This document shows positions 32,871 through 37,971 of a DNA stretch of 37,971 nt, one piece after another. The notes beneath the pieces were generated by a model that saw nothing but the letters and a program-made list of their open reading frames with translations, searched no databases and was not told where the DNA came from. The number at the start of each line of letters is the position of its first letter. Positions within the stretch are counted from its first letter, which is position 1. Both the position numbers and the translations under genes were made by a program. Origin of the DNA: Bacillota bacterium (GTDB lineage: Bacteria; Bacillota_I; Bacilli_A; RF39; UBA660); contig JAETPN010000013.1 of assembly GCA_021771185.1 (NCBI GenBank), forward strand, positions 1-37,971, written 5' to 3'.

Positions 32871-33305
32871 TTATTTAATTTTCATCTCAACTGGTTGTTG
32901 AGCAGTATGTGGATGATTTTCTCCAGCATACACAAATAACTTTCTATACATTTGACGTCCAAGTCTTCCTTTTGGAAGCATTCCCTTGATCGCTCTTTCT
33001 ACCATTTCTACTGGATATTTTTCTTTCATTTCACGAGCAGTTCTCTCACGAAGACCTCCAGTATATCCACTGTGATTATAATAAATTTTCTTATCTAACT
33101 TATTTCCAGTTAAATTTACTTTGTCCGCATTTACTACGATTACATAATCTCCACAATCAATATGTGGTGTGAATGTTGGTTTATTTTTTCCACGTAATAC
33201 ATGCGCAACTTGTGTAGCTAAACGTCCTAAAGTAAGTCCATTTGCATCAATAACATACCAATTACGTTCTACAGTTTCTTTTTTTTGCATATATGTATTT
33301 TTCAT
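32871..33305 (-). CDS. rplM: ribosomal protein L13
   Basis: 144 residues, the usual length. An early assembly protein of the 50S subunit. [21 protein letters not shown], the [11 protein letters not shown] segment (kept under 20 residues here) and [32 protein letters not shown] are diagnostic (the last cited in parts: [27 protein letters not shown]). The start ATG 33305 follows AAAGGG by 8 nt; an upstream in-frame start at 33353 lies inside the leader. The 90-nt leader can form a hairpin that fits the L13 autoregulatory leader. Confidence 0.98.
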   Translation of the reverse strand: MKNTYMQKKETVERNWYVIDANGLTLGRLATQVAHVLRGKNKPTFTPHIDCGDYVIVVNADKVNLTGNKLDKKIYYNHSGYTGGLRERTAREMKEKYPVEMVERAIKGMLPKGRLGRQMYRKLFVYAGENHPHTAQQPVEMKIK

Positions 33306-33342
33306 TTTGCATTCCCTTTCTTTAATAATTATAGATTTTCTA

Positions 33343-33387
33343 GTATTTATCAAAATTTACTTTCCCAGGGCAAATTCCAATAAATAC
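33343..33387 (-). promoter_or_regulatory. probable L13 autoregulatory leader hairpin
   Basis: Read on the minus strand, GTATTTAT (33380-33387) pairs with ATAAATAC (33343-33350), 8 bp; inside a 3-nt internal loop, AATTT/AAATT continues and closes a loop of GCCCTGGGAAAGT. It sits between the promoter and the rplM start, where L13-binding leaders occur in Bacillota. Match to the Rfam L13 leader was not tested. Confidence 0.5.
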
Positions 33388-33404
33388 AAAATGTACCAGT
33401 TAAA

Positions 33405-33433
33405 ATTGTACTAAAAAAACATATAAAAGTCAA
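33405..33433 (-). promoter_or_regulatory. promoter of rplM-rpsI
   Basis: TTGACT (33428-33433), 17-bp spacer, TACAAT (33405-33410). The -35 lies in the loop of the preceding terminator and the spacer contains its U run. Confidence 0.85.
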
Positions 33434-33448
33434 TAAAATTATATGTTT
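33413..33448 (-). terminator. terminator of the lipoprotein gene, nested with the rplM promoter
   Basis: AAACATATAA (33417-33426) and TTATATGTTT (33439-33448), a 10-bp stem, with a 7-U tract (33413-33419) on the minus strand. It overlaps the rplM promoter. Confidence 0.75.
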
Positions 33449-33483
33449 TTCTTTACTTTTTATGTATTTTTTTAAGAAATAAA

Positions 33484-34584
33484 TTATCGATGATAAGAAG
33501 TTGGCTCTTCCCCTAAAATTTCCACCTCTTCATCAGATGTATTTACATAGGCTGTCGCCCCATTTACTTGGAAACTACTTTCTCCATTTTTGTTAGAAAT
33601 TGATGGAAAAGAAATCTCATCAACACGTTCAAATGATTTAAATAAATCCTGGTTAATAGTAATTTGTCCATAATTTTCCCATTGCCCATCTTTTAAAGAT
33701 TGACACTGTAAAACAAAGAAGAGATATTGATAATTAGTTCCAGGAACAACATCATAATATTGTTTCAACAAAATATAACGTTCATTACTACTTGAACCAG
33801 TTCTGCGGTAAACACCTAGATTGATCATGCTTTTCTCATGTTGTTCATAATAGGATTTCTTAATTTCACGAATCAATAAAGGATCTGGTAATACTGAAAT
33901 AACTTGATCCTTAACTAATCCTTCAGGACCCTTTTTATAAGATTGCATAGAGAAATAATAAACTGGTACTTTAACTTTAGTATCTTGGTACTCACAATCT
34001 TCATACTTTACCAGATGATCAATGTACTCAAAGGAATAATTTTGATACTTCTTATTTTGGATTTCTACCATTTTTGAACCAATAGATTGTTGTACTTCTT
34101 CTGCGCAATAAGATAAGTTCCATAGATTCCATTCATTTAACAATTCATCATAAACTTCTATTAATTTTTCCTTTGTTGGATTACTTCCCGCTTTTTTATT
34201 AAACGCATTCATAATCGCCTGATAGTTTAACTTATAATAAGATTCAGTTTCACCTTCACCCATATAATTTTTTACTGGATTTCCACATAATTTTGTCTCC
34301 AACGCATCATAATAAGCGATCAGTAAAAGAAGATCTATACTATCCTTATCTACCAAAGTTTCTAAGCTTTCGCCATTATAGGCCTCTATTTCTACTTTTT
34401 TTGCTGTATCTAATGATTGAATCAATTTGTTTCTTTCGGCTTTTTCCTGTTCAGAAAACGTTTCTGCTAATATTTGTTCCATTTGGGATTTATTATTCTC
34501 TTGTTCCTCAACCTGACATCCACTAAAAACAAAACTTGAAACAACTCCACCTAAAATTACTTTAAATAATTTCTTTTTTTCCAT
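33484..34584 (-). CDS. lipoprotein of unknown function
   Basis: 366 residues. The lipobox VFSGC follows a 20-residue hydrophobic segment, so it is processed by the lipoprotein signal peptidase and attached to the outer face of the membrane. The next 35 residues are acidic and polar linker. The mature domain is mixed alpha/beta with a long helical start (EQILAETFSEQEKAERNKL) and Tyr-rich strands (YYFSMQSYKKGPEG, YYDVVPGTNYQYLFF). I recognise no family. ATG 34584 follows AAGGGAGAAAAACT. It stands alone, between rplM and a divergent small gene, inserted where other Bacillota keep rplM directly after truA. Confidence 0.8.
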   Translation of the reverse strand: MEKKKLFKVILGGVVSSFVFSGCQVEEQENNKSQMEQILAETFSEQEKAERNKLIQSLDTAKKVEIEAYNGESLETLVDKDSIDLLLLIAYYDALETKLCGNPVKNYMGEGETESYYKLNYQAIMNAFNKKAGSNPTKEKLIEVYDELLNEWNLWNLSYCAEEVQQSIGSKMVEIQNKKYQNYSFEYIDHLVKYEDCEYQDTKVKVPVYYFSMQSYKKGPEGLVKDQVISVLPDPLLIREIKKSYYEQHEKSMINLGVYRRTGSSSNERYILLKQYYDVVPGTNYQYLFFVLQCQSLKDGQWENYGQITINQDLFKSFERVDEISFPSISNKNGESSFQVNGATAYVNTSDEEVEILGEEPTSYHR

Positions 34585-34679
34585 AGTTTTTCTCCCTTTA
34601 TATATCATGCCTTATCGACAAAGAATCTATCATTACTATTTATTATACCAAATTAATATAATTAAATAAAGGTGATTTT

Positions 34680-34991
34680 ATGAATTTAATCCCAAATATA
34701 CCAGCAAAATTATTTACACTTAGTGCCATTATTGTGGGATATTTATTAATTGATGACTTGACCGCAAATGAACAAAATGCTTTAGGAAATTGGTTAATGT
34801 TAACAGCTCAAGTTTTATGTACCAATGCCTTTTATCAGCAAGTAGAAATGGAACGTGGTAGGCAAGAAAATACCTATCAAGCTCCTACCAATGAAGAAAC
34901 ACTACTCATGTTACAAAAAATGATGAATGCTCTACAAACAGAAATAGAAAATATAAAGGCTGATATTCAAAATAAAAAAACTACTTTATAA
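34680..34991 (+). CDS. small membrane-associated hypothetical protein
   Basis: 103 residues, not recognised by name. The N-terminal half (8-27, LFTLSAIIVGYLLIDDL) is a probable membrane helix; around 36-52 lies a second hydrophobic stretch (LGNWLMLTAQVLCTNAFYQQ); the C-terminal third (72-97) is a coiled coil (MLQKMMNALQTEIENIKADI). The length and composition suggest a small structural or spore-related protein, but there is no evidence. The ribosome binding site is AAGGTGATTTT. It is divergent from the lipoprotein gene and convergent with the 84-residue gene. Confidence 0.7.
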   Translation: MNLIPNIPAKLFTLSAIIVGYLLIDDLTANEQNALGNWLMLTAQVLCTNAFYQQVEMERGRQENTYQAPTNEETLLMLQKMMNALQTEIENIKADIQNKKTTL

Positions 34992-34999
34992 AGTAGTTC
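34974..34999. terminator. bidirectional terminator
   Basis: AACTACTTTA (34979-34988) immediately followed by TAAAGTAGTT (34989-34998), a perfect 20-bp palindrome with A7 on the left. It ends the small plus-strand gene and the truA operon. Confidence 0.75.
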
Positions 35000-35240
35000 T
35001 AATGTTTTTTGTAGAAGTTATAGATTCCTTAATGGCATTTTCTAAACCTAATACTTCTTCATATAGATAAGTTAATTCCTCTAAATCATAAGGGTTCGCA
35101 ACCGCAACCTTATTTTTTAATTGTTCATATTTTGCAATAAATTCTAAACTAAAATCACCCGTACGAAAAAGTTCTGTTAATGTACGAAATTCCTTACGAA
35201 GTACAGATTGTGAAATACTCATTGTTTGATTATTTTCCAT
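34986..35240 (-). CDS. 84-residue hypothetical protein downstream of truA
   Basis: Acidic, helical, soluble; residues 10-40 and 45-75 are two helices (RKEFRTLTELFRTGD, DLEELTYLYEEVLGLENAIKE). I recognise no family. It starts 11 bp after the truA stop, behind AAGGAG, so it is almost certainly co-transcribed with truA and the ECF-like ATPases. It fills the place where ecfT or rplM would otherwise follow. Confidence 0.75.
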   Translation of the reverse strand: MENNQTMSISQSVLRKEFRTLTELFRTGDFSLEFIAKYEQLKNKVAVANPYDLEELTYLYEEVLGLENAIKESITSTKNIRTTL

Positions 35241-35251
35241 TTATTTTCTCC

Positions 35252-35995
35252 TTAATTATAAAACACATCATTTAAATACAATCCTTCTGGATTCGCCGTT
35301 TTACCAGCTTTACGACGATCTTTCATCTGTAGGATATCTATAATATCCTCACTTTTTCTTTTTCCCTCACCAATCTCGATAAGGGTTCCAACCATATTTC
35401 TTACTTGATAACGCAAAAAACCAGTTCCCAAAAAAACAATCTTAATTTTATTAACATTCTTAATACTACGAACTAAATTTGTTTGAACAATTCTTCTTGT
35501 ATAATCTTCGCGTTCGTCATCTGCCTTTGAAAAAGATTTAAAATCATGCTCCCCCTCTAAATATTTTAATGCACGTTCCATCTCTACAACATCTAATTTT
35601 TTATTATACTGGTATACATAATTTCTCTCAATAGGGTCATATTCACCCATATTAATTTTATAAATATATTCTTTAGCCTTTACATTAAACCTAGCATGAA
35701 ATGTATCGCTAACCTCTTCTACTCTTTTTATATAAATATCGTCAGGTACTAAAGAGTTTAAAGCTTTATAAAGTTTTTCCACTGTAATATTCATATCTAA
35801 ATCAAAATGGGCTTTCTGATTATTTGCATGTACACCAGCATCCGTTCTACCAGAAGCATGCACATCCACCTTTTGATTATCATTAATCTTCTTTAACGCT
35901 TTCTCTAATTCACCCTGAACCGTTTTTTTCTTTGGTTGTTTTTGATACCCCTTATATCCTGAACCATCATAAGCAAATGTTATTAAATAACGCAT
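35252..35995 (-). CDS. truA: tRNA pseudouridine synthase A
   Basis: 247 residues, the usual length. It makes pseudouridine at positions 38-40 of the tRNA anticodon arm. The catalytic aspartate is in HASGRTDAGVHANNQ, with the RNA-binding LITFAYDGSGYKGYQ at the N-terminus and FLRYQVRNMVGTLIEIG in the C-terminal half. The ribosome binding site is AGAGGTGG. It sits between ecfA-like genes and a small unknown gene, 13 bp after the second ATPase gene, in the conserved ecf-truA-rplM-rpsI neighbourhood. Confidence 0.97.
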   Translation of the reverse strand: MRYLITFAYDGSGYKGYQKQPKKKTVQGELEKALKKINDNQKVDVHASGRTDAGVHANNQKAHFDLDMNITVEKLYKALNSLVPDDIYIKRVEEVSDTFHARFNVKAKEYIYKINMGEYDPIERNYVYQYNKKLDVVEMERALKYLEGEHDFKSFSKADDEREDYTRRIVQTNLVRSIKNVNKIKIVFLGTGFLRYQVRNMVGTLIEIGEGKRKSEDIIDILQMKDRRKAGKTANPEGLYLNDVFYN

Positions 35996-36008
35996 AGTAC
36001 CACCTCTT

Positions 36009-36659
36009 CTAGATATGACGATAAATATCTTTAATTAAATCTTTAATATCATTTCGATATCCAATTTTTTTTCTTTTTTTCTTAAGAACCATTTTTTCAA
36101 ATTCTATAATTTTAGGAATCTCAATTTGATATTTTTTACAATTTCTTGTATTACAAAAGACATCATAAGTTGATCCTTCTAATACAACATTTCTATTATA
36201 AACCACAAATACAAAATCCGCAAATTGATGAACCCAATTGGTATCTGTACTAACAATTACAATTGTTTTATGATATCTTGTTTTTAATAAACGAAAAACC
36301 TTTATTAAACTATTCTTGCTTTTCGCATCCAAGCCAACATCTGGATACAAAAACACATAGGTTGATTCTCTCCCACATAAAGTATATGCGATCGAAATCT
36401 TTTTCATCTCTCCCAAACTAAATTCCGTCATTTTTTTAGTTAAAGCATCGAGTGATAAGTGAATCATTTGAAGAGCTTCTTCTTTTTTCTTTTTATGTTT
36501 TGTTTTTTCTGATAATACTTCATCCAATGTTTTATCCATATATTTTTCTTCATATAAATCAGGATAATTTTCAAGTTTTAGTTCCTTTAAAATCAATTCC
36601 TTTTTCCCACTTCCACTAGGTCCTAGTACAACATTGATTTGTTTCTTTTTTATTTCCAC
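36009..36659 (-). CDS. degenerate ECF-type transporter ATPase (EcfA2 position)
   Basis: 216 residues, shorter than EcfA2 (about 280). The ABC fold is still visible: Walker A GPSGSGKKE (13-21), where Lys replaces the usual Ser/Thr after GK; signature FSLGEMKKISIA in place of LSGGQ; Walker B VFLYPDVGLD, in which the DE pair of DEP-T-A-GLD is replaced by L-Y; and VSTDTNW at the switch, lacking His. Key ATPase residues are therefore missing. The start is GTG 36659, overlapping the previous gene by 10 bp. It sits where ecfA2 is found next to truA. EcfT is absent, so its partner is unknown. Confidence 0.8.
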   Translation of the reverse strand: MEIKKKQINVVLGPSGSGKKELILKELKLENYPDLYEEKYMDKTLDEVLSEKTKHKKKKEEALQMIHLSLDALTKKMTEFSLGEMKKISIAYTLCGRESTYVFLYPDVGLDAKSKNSLIKVFRLLKTRYHKTIVIVSTDTNWVHQFADFVFVVYNRNVVLEGSTYDVFCNTRNCKKYQIEIPKIIEFEKMVLKKKRKKIGYRNDIKDLIKDIYRHI

Positions 36660-37351
36660 AATTCATCTACCATCTTTTCTATTGTGTCCACTGGATGATC
36701 TACAACTTCATAATACTTTAATTTATGATAGAGTTCCATAACAAAAGGCATTTCTAAACCTAATCTACGAAATAGTTCATCTTCTTTTAATACTTTTTTT
36801 CTCGTTCCTGTTAAAAAGACTTTATTTTGATACCACAACATCACAATATCCGCATACATTAAGTCTTCGGGGTCTAAACTAACATAAATAATTGTTCTTT
36901 TTTTCTTTTTCGCATCCTTTTTTAGCCATTCCAAAAGAGCATGTTTATGAAAATGATCCACCATCGATAAAGCTTCATCTAAAATGAAAACCGTTGGATC
37001 CTCCATATATCGATATAGAAAAACTAATACCTGTTCCATTCCTCTACTATGTATATGATCTAAAAAACTTGAAATCTCTTTAACCCCAAATAGAGATAAT
37101 ACTTCTTTTACCATATCTTGATGATCTAAATCCATAAGTAATCGTTCCATCATTTTATCCTGTGGATAACTTTCTTTATCAGATAAATAAATAACTTTTT
37201 CCTGTGGAAAAAAATCAAAAGACATTGAAGACGTTATTTTTTTTAAAAAGGTAGTTTTTCCACAACCAATAGGTCCTAAAAAGGCATTCCATTTAAATTT
37301 AGAGAAGGTGACAGTATCAAAGTTTCCAGAAATTACAAATTCATCTTTCAT
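36650..37351 (-). CDS. degenerate ECF-type transporter ATPase (EcfA1 position)
   Basis: 233 residues. Walker A GPIGCGKTT (26-34) and Walker B VFILDEALSMVD are intact. The signature is altered to HSRGMEQ (normally LSGGQ) and the switch reads YVSLDPED, without the usual His. The C-terminal LGLEMPFVMEL resembles EcfA. It precedes the EcfA2-like gene with a 10-bp overlap. In a heterodimer the only potentially complete site would combine this Walker A/B with the signature of the second protein, but that signature is also atypical. Energising vitamin or metal uptake is the family role; here it is not certain the protein works as one. The ribosome binding site is GAGGTGG. Confidence 0.82.
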   Translation of the reverse strand: MKDEFVISGNFDTVTFSKFKWNAFLGPIGCGKTTFLKKITSSMSFDFFPQEKVIYLSDKESYPQDKMMERLLMDLDHQDMVKEVLSLFGVKEISSFLDHIHSRGMEQVLVFLYRYMEDPTVFILDEALSMVDHFHKHALLEWLKKDAKKKKRTIIYVSLDPEDLMYADIVMLWYQNKVFLTGTRKKVLKEDELFRRLGLEMPFVMELYHKLKYYEVVDHPVDTIEKMVDELWK

Positions 37352-37376
37352 ACTACCACCTCACACAATACTTATT

Positions 37377-37405
37377 ATTATAATATATTTTTAAAGGGTT
37401 GACAA
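37377..37405 (-). promoter_or_regulatory. promoter of the ecfA-truA operon
   Basis: TTGTCA (37400-37405), 17-bp spacer, TATAAT (37377-37382), 26 bp before ATG 37351. Confidence 0.85.
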
Positions 37406-37437
37406 TGAAATTTTAAAGAAATCTATAGAATTAAAAT

Positions 37438-37466
37438 TTGACAAAAACAAATGAAACAATTATAAT
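37438..37466 (+). promoter_or_regulatory. promoter of the gene starting at 37497
   Basis: TTGACA (37438-37443), 17-bp spacer, TATAAT (37461-37466), both perfect consensus. It is divergent from the ecfA promoter, with 32 bp between the two -35 boxes. Confidence 0.9.
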
Positions 37467-37496
37467 ACAATCATCTATTTTGAAAGAGTGATATTT

Positions 37497-37971
37497 ATGG
37501 TTAATAGTAAAAAATTAAAGGAACTTTCCTTACAAGAAAAAACAGTAGTACTCCAAAAATACTATCAAAATAAACAACTAACGATCATGGGACTAAATGA
37601 TTCACAAGGGGTAAATTTAACAAAGACTTTTTATAAAAAGGGAATTATTCATAATGTGGCATATAAAATAAAAAAAGATGCGACTGTCCTAGATTTATCA
37701 TCACTTACAATGAACAAAACAGAACACATTAATTATTTTTTAGATGGTAATATAAGTTTAGAACAAGTAAAACTTTCACAGCAATATTCTGCGGTTGAAG
37801 CGGCTAAAAAAGCTTTACGAGATTTTCATTTACCTTCGGTCTTTGGTAATGCGGCAAATATCTATAAAATCAACTATCACGTAGAGCCAGGTGACGATCG
37901 TATTTTTGTTACAAATGCACTAGCAAACGCTAAAGACAGTATTGTTATTTATTCTTCTGGTGTAAATAATT
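37497..37971 (+). CDS. hypothetical protein, 5' part only
   Basis: 158 codons are visible; the gene runs off the window. It begins MVNSKKLKELSLQEKTVVLQ and has no signal peptide or membrane segment in this part. Segments such as AVEAAKKALRDFHLPSVFGN and YHVEPGDDRIFVTNALANAK suggest a soluble alpha/beta protein. I recognise no family. The start is preceded by GAAAGAGTGATA and a perfect promoter, so it is a real, well-expressed gene. Confidence 0.75.
   Translation, partial: MVNSKKLKELSLQEKTVVLQKYYQNKQLTIMGLNDSQGVNLTKTFYKKGIIHNVAYKIKKDATVLDLSSLTMNKTEHINYFLDGNISLEQVKLSQQYSAVEAAKKALRDFHLPSVFGNAANIYKINYHVEPGDDRIFVTNALANAKDSIVIYSSGVNN

Noticed and set aside
1..37971. CRISPR array or prophage
   Set aside because: No regularly spaced repeats and no integrase, terminase, capsid or tail genes are seen.

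Overview
The window comes from a low-GC, Gram-positive, probably spore-forming member of the Bacillota, most likely a Bacilli/Erysipelotrichales-type gut lineage (the lineage is inferred). The DNA is strongly AT-rich, with clear AGGAGG or AGGTGA ribosome binding sites and sigma-A type promoters. UGA acts as an ordinary stop (prepilin, cwlD), so this is not a mycoplasma code. CotY/CotZ-like coat protein, CwlJ and CwlD point to endospores, and the ecfA-ecfA-truA...rplM-rpsI neighbourhood is a typical Bacillota arrangement.

Layout. 1-1000: the 5' part of a LytTR response regulator (minus), preceded by a possible structured RNA. 1-10 kb: two DUF308 membrane proteins (one carrying a papain-like domain), a helicase IV-like helicase, a lone type IV prepilin, a tryptophanyl-tRNA synthetase with an iron-sulfur cysteine motif, a patatin-like lipase, a CmpB-type membrane protein and a helical-bundle protein. 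9.9-14.6 kb: a spore coat protein, a PopT (DUF368) carrier-lipid transporter, a zinc/cadmium-type P-type ATPase with its ArsR/SmtB repressor and operator, and an RluA-family pseudouridine synthase. 14.6-22.3 kb: an accessory block with a divergently controlled Xre regulator/small protein pair, a frameshifted Fic gene, a secreted repeat-poor protein, a two-gene kinase plus PHP-ATPase operon that looks like an antiphage system, and two frameshifted membrane-protein genes. The block ends at the 3' side of tRNA-Trp(CCA). 22.4-30.1 kb: cwlJ, a polysaccharide deacetylase, an HtrA protease co-transcribed with a HEPN Abi_2 protein, a DUF5684 protein, cwlD, a membrane protein, and an rRNA methyltransferase/pseudouridine synthase pair. 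30.1-38.0 kb: a secreted DUF6273-like surface protein behind a 19-codon leader ORF, rplM-rpsI, a lipoprotein, two small unknown proteins, truA, two degenerate ECF-type ATPases, and the start of an unknown gene.

Most striking is the pair at 17.0-21.1 kb. It is an apparently active Hanks-type kinase with a C-terminal winged-helix-like domain, followed 24 bp later by a PHP phosphoesterase fused to an SMC/ABC-type ATPase. The ATPase resembles the defence families called TrlF or Ppl, and the kinase partner may define an undescribed variant. Other points of interest are a possible translation-attenuation leader in front of trpS, an ECF ATPase pair that has lost key residues and its ecfT neighbour, three single-base frameshifts confined to the accessory block, and twin operators between the divergent genes at 14.9 kb.
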